Assembly: GCF_036588685.1 (NCBI RefSeq)
Contig: NC_086374.1
Location: forward strand, 69,996,457-70,060,456
Direction of reading: 5' to 3'
Source of the DNA: Mytilus trossulus
Taxonomy: Eukaryota; Mollusca; Bivalvia; Mytilida; Mytilidae
DNA: 64,000 bases
Shown here piece after piece: positions 46,701 to 57,900 of the stretch. Position 1 is the first letter of the stretch, and every line of letters begins with the position of its first letter. The notes beneath the pieces are model-generated. The model made no database searches. It was not told the DNA's origin and was given only the letters and a program-made list of their open reading frames with translations. The position numbers were made by a program, and so were the translations under genes.

Positions 46701-48184
46701 GACAGTGAAAAAATGTTCAGAATGTTGAGCTTCGCTTTACTTTGCTTCAATACGTTCAGATGTTTTCTTATGGAGTTTTCCCTTCGATGACGAGTTCGAG
46801 TCATTTATTGCGTAATTTCCCTATTGAAATTATAAAAGAAAGATAAAACCTTGGAAAGACAAAAATAATCAGCAAGCATTATCTACCCAATAGACACACT
46901 GTAAATCTAAGTGTTAATAAATAGAACACTGCTTGAACGATTTTTTGTAACTCTTTTTGAACGTGTAATGGTGTTCCAAATGTTTACACTAGTGTTCATC
47001 AATTGAATGTGTGGTGTTCAGTTTTTAATGCCTTTGTGTTTCATTTTTGAACACTTAATGTTATGTTAAAGACCTTAACATTAGTGTTCAACGATTTAAC
47101 GTGTCCGAATGTTCAAAATCGTAATGCGTTGACGCGTTCAACGGCCATGTAACAGTTTTTGAACACACCGAACATGTTCAAAACCCAAAATGTTAAGATT
47201 CAGAACACCAGACGTTAACAATCAGAACAGTTGACATAGGTGTTCAAATTGATGGTGTTCAAATGTGGAACATGTTCTATTGTTAAGCGTACATAATTTT
47301 CCATAAGTACTAAACTTAATTAAACTGTTATAAAAACTATATTGAATCAGGCAAAATACAACAATAAAACATAATTTAACAAGTAATTCTTTATATAATC
47401 AAATGAGCATATTATATGTAAGAAAAGTGCACAAGAATACCTTATGATATCACAAGTAACAGTCAATGAAATCACATGCATAATGTTTTTAAACCGACTT
47501 AAATATATCACAAATAATTATTTTCTTCTACATGACAAGATATAGTTGCTACATCATGTGTGTATCCTAACCAAAAAAGCATGTCAATGTGATAAGTAGA
47601 TAGTTTATGATATAGATTTTTGTCACAATGAATGTTTATAAAAATTTGCAAATTCCAACAGTTCTTGTACGATCACACACAATGTACGCTCAACTTGTCA
47701 GTGCATCTTCACCTAAAGCTATTAACTGGATGGCATTTTATGTGTTGTCATCAACTTCCAATATCAAAATCCTCCACAACAAGTAATGTCTATGAGCCTA
47801 TATATCCTGCAAAATAAAAGTTAAAATTAATAGAAGAGAGTTTTACATAAAGCATCAAATTATGCAATAGTTGTTGTGCTTTAATTTCGATATATACTAG
47901 AGTACAAATTGATATTCTGTGGCAGCGAATTGCAAGTTTTGACATTATAAATTACATAAGTCGATTTCTTGACCTAAGGTATACAGATATAGAAATGATA
48001 CACTAACATAAGCTATATATATATTAATATACATATATTGTCATACCTTTATGACATCTTTCTTTTTTCCAACACTTTATAGCATGCAGAAATGACCTTC
48101 ACGGGCTTATTGGCTACCGGTTTCTAATTCAAACATTCCAATCTAACGATTCCTGCAAATAAAAAAAAATGCATTTTCTAAGTC

Positions 48185-48420
48185 AAAAATGGTGTTCCAT
48201 ATGTTTACACTGGTGTTCATCAATTGAATATGTGGTGTTTAGTTTTAAATGCCTTTGTGTTTCATTTTTGAACGCTTGATGTTAGAGTTCTTAGCACTTA
48301 GTTTTCATCAGTTGAATGTGTAGTGTTCATTTCTTTATGCCTTTGTGTTTCATTTTTGAACGCTTGATGTAAGAGTTCTTAACACTTAAGTGTTCAGCTA
48401 ATATACGTGTTAATCTATTC
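48185..48420 (+). repeat. Two tandem copies of a TGTTCA-rich unit
   Basis: GCCTTTGTGTTTCATTTTTG and AACGCTTGATG recur about 108 bases apart (near 48250 and 48343). The same unit is also found at 46970-47090. Confidence 0.75.
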
Positions 48421-48786
48421 TGTATTTAAACAGACAGACGATAACAGACTGATTATTCATCAGTTTAGAAAATCACCAGAACAAAGCTTACAGTTATTTA
48501 CGTTAAATACTGTTCTTTAATTCGTCTTTACTGTCTTTTATGTTGAATATTGAAAATTTGTTTATAACAGTTATGAATATTTGACAAATATATATCTGAC
48601 ATGAGAAAATGACAATTGGAAGCCATCGAACTAACAATGGAGATTATATTATGCGGGAACTTGGTCCCGTCTTTGTGAATTCGTGTTGTTTTCTTTCTTT
48701 CATGGTTTTATCGATTCTTTTTACGGGAACTGCTCACATAGATGTTACATTGTTTGGGAACTAGCTTGGACTCGGCATGACAACGG

Positions 48787-49330
48787 GACCTTTAAAAGAC
48801 AATCCAGTCTGCTAACTACATTTTATTCTGGTTCACAGTCTAGTCTTATATACAACAGTTATAATACAGATTACATTACTTTTCCATTATAGTTATACAT
48901 CAAATATTTCGCGATATCAATCGAACAATAATATAAAACCCGACAATAGTATACGCGCCATAAATGAATAGTCGTGTCATCTGTTATCTCCCCTTAATTT
49001 GTTTACTTTAATATTTAATCAAATATCAAATTAAGAAATGTATTTTTAAAAGTTATCTATACGAATAAGTTCATTCCTTTTTTATATGTTAAGAATATTT
49101 TATACAAATCATTTACCTAAATTTTATCTCAAACTTTACCTCTTATTTATTTAAACTGTACCACGATTTTACTTGTGAATGTGATTAAAATTTCTTTACT
49201 GGAAAACATCTTAAAACTCGTTCTGCTAAAATTTATAAGATAAACTATTAAACAAATTTAACATTTTTACTAACCTTTAAAAGACAATCCAGTCTGCTAA
49301 CTACATTTTATTCTGGTTCACAGTCTAGTG
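48787..49330 (+). repeat. 57-bp direct repeat bracketing a 0.4-kb segment
   Basis: CTTTAAAAGACAATCCAGTC through GGTTCACAGTCTAGT occurs identically near 48790-48843 and 49276-49329. An inverted remnant (GCAGACTGGACTTA) follows near 49360. Confidence 0.85.
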
Positions 49331-51106
49331 AACCAAATAGTTTTGCACGACTTTATATAGCAGACTGGACTTAATTTGACACGTAATATTTTGTTACTCA
49401 TTACAATAGCTTTCTCTGATCTCTTTTAATAAACAATGGATTTTTGTCGGTTAAAGGCAGAATTACTTAATCTTAATTGTTCAAGTCTATTAATTTTAAA
49501 AGTATATACAATTATCTTTATGCCTTCGAAGCTGACACATTTATCAATTAGCTGGGGGACATGTTTGAGACAACGTTATCAAATATGCTTAAAAGATTAA
49601 ACACTTTACATTTATATTTTTAGGAAATTGTTCTATAAACAAGTAAAACTTTCTTTAATTTATTTTATTTACGTTTATTTTTCTGTCATTTAATTTTACA
49701 ATTAATTGACAAATATTCTCTTTAACTTCTGTGCAATTCTTCAATTATTCACCAACGCTTTACTTGTAATTTATTTATAAATCTTATCTTTAAATATCAC
49801 TCATTTTTGCATCATTATAATTATCCTCACTTGTTACTTACTTCTTTCGTGTTCATGTGAGATAGAAGTCCCTTCTCCAGTGCTCTTCCGTACATGTATC
49901 CATTCTTCATTTTACCGCCTAAATCACCAGGTATATATTTTTTAACGCGAGGTGTTCAAAATTTCGAGCGATTTGAACACTGCGTGATTGAACATGTAAT
50001 GTTAATAAACTGAACAGATCATAAAATAAGATAAACATCGACATATTTTTATTACGATATTATCATAACAGGCCTCATTGATATGCATAATTATGTCACT
50101 TATAAGTAAAACTAGTAATAATAATAAAATAAGTTCATAAACAATACATATATGCCAGCTTGGAAGTTTAATATTTCACAATTACAAAATTATTCATAAA
50201 AATTTCACAAGATCATCATCCTGCATGTACATTCATATTTTTAAATGAATTTCTTTGTAAATTTGCCAGTTAGAAGGATATAAAACCGGACAAACAATTA
50301 CATCTATCCTCTTTTTCAGATCAGAATTTGAACACCGGTGTACACTGTGTCTAAACACACATGTTAATATTTTTAACACAAACGTTAAAACTTTGAACAT
50401 GTCTCTAAGCATGAACATATGACGTTAAAATATTGAACAATCGTTGTACAAATTTTGAACGCGTCCGGACGCGTCAGGCGTCAGGTAGATTTACAGTGCA
50501 TTTATTAAAATCCCCTGGCGATTCCGTGTAGGATTCATATTGCCCTTATTATTTTCGTTTTCTTTTGGCATGCCAAAAAATCCTCGCTAAAATTTCCGGT
50601 CGACCTCCTACGGCACCCATTAGTAGATACAACAAATTAATTTATGACCTTTATGTACGTCTCGCTAAGAGCACGACCATATATACCAAATGGTCAATAT
50701 TAATCATCCATGTAATTTGCTCTATGGGATATTTGCATAATTTCAACGGAGGCAATTTCTTGGCATGGCGATCGATTTTGCATTTTATCTTATAAACAAT
50801 AATAGAGAGATGGAAGTTTAAAAAAAACTTTACGTGACCAGCCCAGGCCTGTCAATTTCTACATTGAAATAAGCCAACATTGTCAGTCGACTAGTTATTG
50901 CCCTTAAGGCAGATCATAAGTATAAACTTAATGGTTATAAACTGGGCAGTGATGGTAACACATGGCTGTGTACATTATGTATCATACAACTCGTCTAAAC
51001 ATCAAACCAACAATGTGAGATCTGAGTTACCTTGATACGTCAGTCTTACTCTAAAGATACTCAAATGTAAAATAACTTTCAAACAGTTCTTTTTTTTTAT
51101 CATGGT

Positions 51107-51276
51107 CAGTGGCGGATCCAGAACTTTTCCTAAGGGGGGGTGGGGGAAGGGGGGGGGGGGCGCTGACTAACCTAAGAGGGGCCCACTTCAGTCATGCTTC
51201 AATGATTCCCTATATGAGCAACCAAAATTTTCCCACGAAAGGGGGGGGGGGGCGGGCCCCCCAGGATCCGCCTATG
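51107..51276. mobile_element. hAT-like short MITE with CAGTGGCGGATCC ends
   Basis: Left end CAGTGGCGGATCCAG, right end CTGGATCCGCC-like (CAGGATCCGCCTATG). ATGGT is present directly on both sides (51102-51106, 51277-51281). The interior has G-tracts and a GGGGCCCAC block. Any glycine-rich open frame across it is a by-product. Confidence 0.75.
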
Positions 51277-51829
51277 ATGGTACTTGTGGACTTTTTCCTA
51301 AATCTGCAATTTAAAAAAGAATGAATTATTGAGTGCCCTCATTCATTCATTATTTTTGTGTGTTTTTTCTGTATTAAACAAACAAACTGGCCAAGTTTGC
51401 TAGCCTAGTGCTTTGCTAGTGGATAGTAAACTAGACCAAACTAGGAAATTCGGGAATAATCTATAGTAAATGGCAATTGCATGTTTTTGTTGTATATTTG
51501 TTCGTATTTCGAATGATTCAGAAAAACACGAAAATTATTGAAATTTAATTGCCAATTTGGGGAAAAAATCACGGATTCTGGGAAAAAGGGGGAGATTTAA
51601 ATAAAAATTGTCCTGTCTTCTCAGTACAAATGATTTTAATTAAGTTTTGATGACAAAATGTCTAAACTGTGACACGTTTAAAACTTTTAAAAGAGCTATA
51701 AAATAATTCAAACAGTCATTACGCTGTTATGTTCAAAGGGAAATAATCATACCTGTTTTTTACCTGAGAAATTGGTCACGTGACTGATGACTAAGGGAAG
51801 CAACTGTTTTGAAATGCATAAGTAGGAAT

Positions 51830-51905
51830 ATGGCGATGTGGAGAAGCAAATTAATACTTTTTATTGTATTCCATGTCTCTTATGCCCAATACAGTGAAAG
51901 AGACA
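51830..51905 (+). CDS. Gene C exon 1: signal peptide
   Basis: ATG at 51830 (a second in-frame ATG lies two codons later). Encodes MAMWRSK then a hydrophobic core (LILFIVFHVSYA) and QYSERD, ending phase 1 at GTAAGT. Cleavage after SYA is likely. Confidence 0.8.
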
Positions 51906-54900
51906 GTAAGTTACACTTTTTTCAAAGTTTACTTTCAAAAAATAATAACACGAACTACCTGTTCCAGGTAGAAATTACAGGTGTGAGATCCATAACATGG
52001 CGGTTGTTTTCATAACAGAAAAGTTTACGGAAGTGACTTTGTTTAAGAGTCAATGACTGATATTATTAATAAATCTGTTGTTTGCTTACTAAAATAGTAT
52101 TAAATTTCATTCTTTTTAGCTTTTATACAAACTGTGGACAGGTTATAATTTGCAATTCTGTAATAATCTAACACATTATTTAGCCAGGTATGATGGATTT
52201 GCACAAACCTAACCTGATCCTAGGGCAACTGGTAGCTCTGGCCGAAATCTGTTCCACCAAAAGTTAATCTGTCCCAAGTTGATAGTGGGTCTGATTGAGG
52301 TCTAAACATGAAGCTTTATTGGCAGATTTTTTTAAGCGTGACATGTGAAAGTTGAATAATTAAGCATTAAGCGTGAAAACAGGAAATGAAGTCATGTGGG
52401 ACACAGAAAGATACATGGGCTATTATGACAACGAGAAGCGGGATCCATGATTAGACCCCCTTGATCTGGTCCAGACATAATATACTGAATAAAATTAGTT
52501 AGTTAGTTAGTTAATAAAATAATTAATTGCTCCATTTGAAAAGATTTTATACATGTTATATAATAAAATCAAATTCAACATTTATTGTTTTATACTGCAT
52601 AATCATCAGTGATAAATTGATCTGACTTTAAACATGTTTAAACGTTTATATTAAAATTAAATATTCAATTATCATGATTATTGTCGCCAATTTTGTTTCC
52701 ATCCACCTTGTAATTTCGAATAAAAATGAAAAAAAATAGTGTCATATTCATATATTTGTTTATTTTCTGTCAAAGTATAAATCTACCATGAATTCTATAT
52801 ACTCGTTTTCCTTTTTTAAAACAATTCGATCCTTAAGTACTTAAATTTGAAATGTGGTTTGCAAATGTGTACCAAACTATCCATTCCACATTTGTACTAC
52901 TTAAAATGTTACTTTTAGTTGTACTGTGTAATATCTTGTGACTTTTGATAGCTTTTTGTTCCAATAAACATGATAAAGAAAAGACAATTTTATGAACACT
53001 CTACATGTTTAAGATTTTTCAATTTCTAGGAACACGATATCAAGACAGTGATTGTTTACAAGGTACAGCCCTTGGTGTAAGTAGTAGGGGAGGTAATAGA
53101 ATACCCAACAGTAATTTCTGGGCATCGTCTTCCAGCAGTGATGTCAGACAGCCATATAAAGCCAGATTAGAGGATTCTACAGGTATTTTATTTTATTTAT
53201 ATTAAATAAGGAGATGTGGTACACTTGTAAATGTATGATTGCCAATGAGACGAACATCCAAAAAAGTCATTATGAATTTGATTTATCATGTTTATGCAAT
53301 ATAATGATATAAGTCTCAATACAACCTTCAACAATGAGCAAAACCTACACTGTAAACTCATGATACTCTCAACATGACCTTCATTTCAACTAACAAAATT
53401 AACATATATCATGTACATTACTATGTGTTTGGATTTTAAAAATTATCTAGAGTTTTTCTTAGAATGAGTTGACATGCTTGATGCTGGGGTTGATTCTAGA
53501 ATTTTGTGAAAATTATAAAATTTTACTAGTGTTAAGGCCTGAATTTTTTTTTTGAAGTTTACAAGTATTATGAATACATATATACAATACATGTATCTTA
53601 ATCCTTAATTTTTCTAAAAAAGAAATTAAAAATGTGAGACTTAACTGTCTACATTTTGTAGTTTATTTTAAAATAAGAAGATCTATGTGGTATGATTACC
53701 AATGAGACGACTCTTCATCAGAGATCTAATGATAATTAATAAATATAGGTCACTGTAGTGTATGTTCCTCAAATGGCTTCTACAATGAGCCACCACATAG
53801 TTAGATACATAGATACATGTACATGTATGAAAGGCCCTGAAAGGCCAAACGTAAAACAAATCAAACGAGAACACTACCAGCCTGTTTTATGTACCAAACA
53901 ATGTATATATACTTTAACCATGTTAAAATATATGTAATATGATTTTTAGGCATAAAAACAATTAACTAACCACTGAATTACAGGCTTCCTAACATGTTTA
54001 ACTTTAAAAGCAGCAAAAATTTTAAGATCTTGCTATGAAAATCCTTAAACATGTTTAACAAAAAATTATTACCCAAGTTAAAAACTCATTAGCTCACCTG
54101 GCCCGAAGGGCCAAGTGAGCTTTTCTCATCACTTGGCGTCCGGCGTCCGTCGTCGTCGTCGTCGTCCGTCGTCGTCCGTCGTCGTCCGTCGTCGTTAACT
54201 TTTACAAAAATCTTCTCCTCTGAAACTACTGGGCCAAATTGAACCAAACTTGGCCACAATCATCATTGGGGTATCTAGTTTAAAAAATGTGTGGCGTGAC
54301 CCGGTCAACCAACCAAGATGGCCGCCACGGCTAAAAATAGAACATAGGGGTAAACTGCAGTTTTTGGCTAATAACTCAAAAACCAAAGCATTTAGAGGAA
54401 ATCTGACATGGGGTAAAAATGTTTATCAGGTCAAGATCTATCTGCCCTGAAATTTTCAGATGAATCGGTCAACCCGTTGTTGGGTTGCTGCCCCTGAATT
54501 GGTAATTTTGTGGAAATTATGCAGTTTTTGGTTGTTATCTTGAATATTATTATAGATAGAGATAAACTGTAAACAGCAATAATGTTTAGTAAAGTAGGAT
54601 TTACAAATAAGTCAACATGACCGAAATGGTCAGTTGACCCGTTTAGGAGTTATTGCCCTTTATAGTCAATTTTTAACCATTTTTCGTAAATCTTAGTTAT
54701 CTTTTACAAAAATCTTCTCCTCTGAAACTACTGGGCCAAATTGAACCAAACTTGGCCACAATCATCATTGGGGTATCTAGTTTAAAAAATGTGTGGCGTG
54801 ACCCGGTCAACCAACCAAGATGGCCACCACGGCTAAAAATAGAACATAGGGGTAAACTGCAGTTTTTGGCTTATAACTCAAAAACCAAAGCATTTAGAGG

Positions 54901-57900
54901 AAATCTGACATGGGGTAAAAATGTTTATCAGGTCAAGATCTATCTGCCCTGAAATTTTCAGATGAATCGGTCAACCCGTTGTTGGGTTGCTGCCCCTGAA
55001 TTGGTAATTTTGTGGAAATTTTGCAGTTTTTGGTTGTTATCTTGAATATTATTATAGATAGAGATAAACTGTAAACAGCAATAATGTTTAGTAAAGTAGG
55101 ATTTACAAATAAGTCAACATGACCGAAATGGTCAGTTGACCCGTTTAGGAGTTATTGCCCTTTATAGTCAATTTTTAACCATTTTTCGTAAATCTTAGTT
55201 ATCTTTTACAAAAATCTTCTCCTCTGAAACTACTGGGCCAAATTGAACCAAACTTGGCCACAATCATCATTGGGGTATATAGTTTAAAAAATGTGTGGCG
55301 TGACCCAGTCATCCAACCAAGATGGCCGCCACGGCAAAAAATAGAACATAGGGGTAAACTGCAGTTTTTGGCTTATAACTCAAAAACGAAAGCATTTAGA
55401 GGAAATCTGACATGGGGTAAAAATGTTTATCAGGTCAAGATCTATCTGCCCTGAAATTTTCAGATGAATCGGTCAACCCGTTGTTGGGTTGCTGCCCCTG
55501 AATTGGTAATTTTGTGGAAATTTTGCAGTTTTTGGTTATTATCTTGAATATTATTATAGATAGAGATAAACTGTAAACAGCAATAATGTTTAGTAAAGTA
55601 GGATTTACAAATAAGTCAACATGACCGAAATGGTCAGTTGACCTGTTTAGGAGTTATTGCCCTTTATAGTCAATTTTTAACCATTTTTCGTAAATCTTAG
55701 TTATCTTTTACAAAAATCTTCTCCTCTGAAACTACTGGGCCAAATTAATCCAGACTTGGCAATCATCATCTTTGGGGTATCTTGTTTTAAAAATGTGTCC
55801 GGTGACCCGACTATCAAATCAAGATGGCCGCCACAGCTAAAAATAGAACATAGGGGTAAAATGCAGTTTTTGGCTTATAACTCAAAAACCAAAGCATTTA
55901 GAGCAAATCCAACACGGGGTTAAATTATTAATCAGATCAAGATCTATCTGCCCTATAATTTTCAGATGAATCGGTCAACCCATTGTTGGGTTGCTGCCCC
56001 TGAATCGGTAATTTTAAGGAAATTTTGCTGTTTTTGGTTATTATCTTAAATTTTATTATAGATAGAGATAAACTGTAAACAGCAATTATGTTCAGCAAAG
56101 TAAGATTTACAAATAAGTCAACACGACGGAAATTGTCAATTGACCCCCTAAGGAGTTATTGTCCTTTATAGTCAATTTTTAACAATTTTCATAAAATTTG
56201 TAAATTTTTATTAACATTTTCCACTGAAACTACTGGGCCAAGTTCATTATAGATAGAGATAAATGTAAGCAGCAAGACTAGTAAAGTAAGATTTACAAAC
56301 ACATCACCATCACCAAAACACAATTTTGTCATGAATCCATCTGCTTCCTTTGTTTAATATTCACATAGACCAAGGTGAGCGACACAGGCTCTTTGGAGCC
56401 TCTAGTTTTTGTTGTTGTCATAGTTGTTTTTTAGAAAGATGTTTTGAATTATTTAAAAGCAACTTTGTTTTTTCACAGGTGCATGGACTGCAAGTATTTT
56501 AGATACAAATCAATACCTAGGAATAGATCTTGGAGGAGAATACATCTTAACTGATATATGGACTCAAGGTCGACAAGGGTCAGGGGAATTTGTGACGGAA
56601 TTTTATATTGCATTCTCCAGTGACAAAACAACATGGCGAGAGTATACAAATGAATATGGTATACGACAGGTTAGTATAACTACTGGGGATTCATTAATAT
56701 TCGTTTACCAATTTTTGTTGGTATTTATAGGTACAAATGAACCAGGAATTTAAAAGTTTAACCAAATACAAATTTCTATAAAGTTGTACCAGACTTAGGC
56801 AGAAAAACGAAATCATATATATCTACGAAATGCAAGGTTTCAGAAATGCATGAAAAATGGTACCCACGAGAATAATTGAATCCACAGTATAAACAACATT
56901 TACTTCTCTACAACAGCACAAGGTTATTCTATAAAGCTGTATTTTAATTACATGTACAAAATGTACATGTATGGTATGTTTCATAAAAATGAATACTTTT
57001 GATTGGATGACAGCAATCCAGAGGCATTAAAATATTCCATTTTATCCCCTCCCCCCCAAAAAAAAAAAAAAGAATTCAAAATTTAGAGCAGTTTGTGCTT
57101 CCAACAAAGAGGTCATGAATATAAATAATAAGAAAACAAACCAACAAACTGATATAATTTGCAATTTCATGGCTGTAGCGTGAAACTATAATGCTTCTTT
57201 TGTACTTTTGTACAATTGTAACACACAAAATGTTAGGCTAATGATAAATGTCTTAGATTCTGCAAAAACTTCATTGAGTCGATTGTCATTTTAGAACTTT
57301 TATGTACATTATTATGTGAAACTTTATTATGATCAATCCATTGATACATAAAGTTGTCATTTACTTACCTATCAAATGTAATGTTATTATTTTCCAGATG
57401 TTTGGTGGGAATACAAACTCTGACATGATTTCTAAGAACTACCTGAAATATCCAGTGGTTGCTAGATATATAATGATCCATCCACAGAGATGGGTTGGTG
57501 TAATTTCAATGAGATTAGAACTGTTTGGTTGTAAATACAGTAAGTGTACATATAGCAAATGGTTTACAGCTGATAATGCATTTAGAGTGTAGGTGAAGAT
57601 GATATTTTGGTGTTATCTAGCTTACTAGCTGAACCATGAAGTATTTATTAGGTTAGGTAAACTACCCTCCTTCAAGACTAAACTAGTCTGACCAATAAAT
57701 AATATGTAGGACTAGACTACGTTGAAAGGAGGGTAGTATACCTTACCTAACAATGACTTCACGGTTCAGCTAACAAGCAAGCTAACCAAAGATATAACCT
57801 TTGTCTACATACTCAATGCAATTGGCTGTAAGTAACTGGAATGACTTCTTTAAACTGCAACAAAAGCATGACATAGACATGAACATTTGAGTTCATTCTA

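Larger units (their letters stand above)
46897..50498. mobile_element. 3.6-kb element with CACTGTAAATCTA ends and TGTTCA-rich subterminal arrays
   Basis: CACTGTAAATCTA at 46897 is inverted as TAGATTTACAGTG ending at 50498. Both flanking interiors (46910-47290 and 49950-50480) are packed with TGTTCA/TGAACA and GTTAA motifs in both orientations. Further copies occur at 48185-48420 as two tandem units. Such arrays resemble subterminal transposase-binding repeats. No transposase frame was found, so it is probably non-autonomous. CACTG ends suggest a CACTA-like superfamily, but no 3-bp target duplication is evident. Confidence 0.6.
39428..51829. other. Intergenic region between genes B and C
   Basis: 12.4 kb with no recognisable gene. 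Contents: an AT microsatellite, R4, R2 and R1 copies, a TTAA MITE nested in R1, a 300-bp tandem duplication, a 21-bp-stem hairpin, a retroposon-like tail, a 3.6-kb CACTG-ended element and an hAT-like MITE. Short open frames here (for example near 50570) show no domain or splice support. Confidence 0.6.

Noticed and set aside
46910..50480. TGTTCA/TGAACA motifs considered as nuclear-receptor half-sites
   Set aside because: They are concentrated inside the ends of one repeat element and not beside a promoter, so transposon subterminal repeats explain them better.
50565..50795. 76-codon open frame
   Set aside because: No signal, domain or splice context. It lies just outside the CACTG element in AT-rich DNA.
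51109..51324. Glycine-rich open frame
   Set aside because: It is a translation of the G-tracts and ends of the hAT-like MITE.
54250..55454. Three similar 66-codon open frames spaced 502 bp
   Set aside because: They exist because the core units are nearly identical. The more diverged units in this and the other element lack the intact frame, so there is no sign of selection on the protein.
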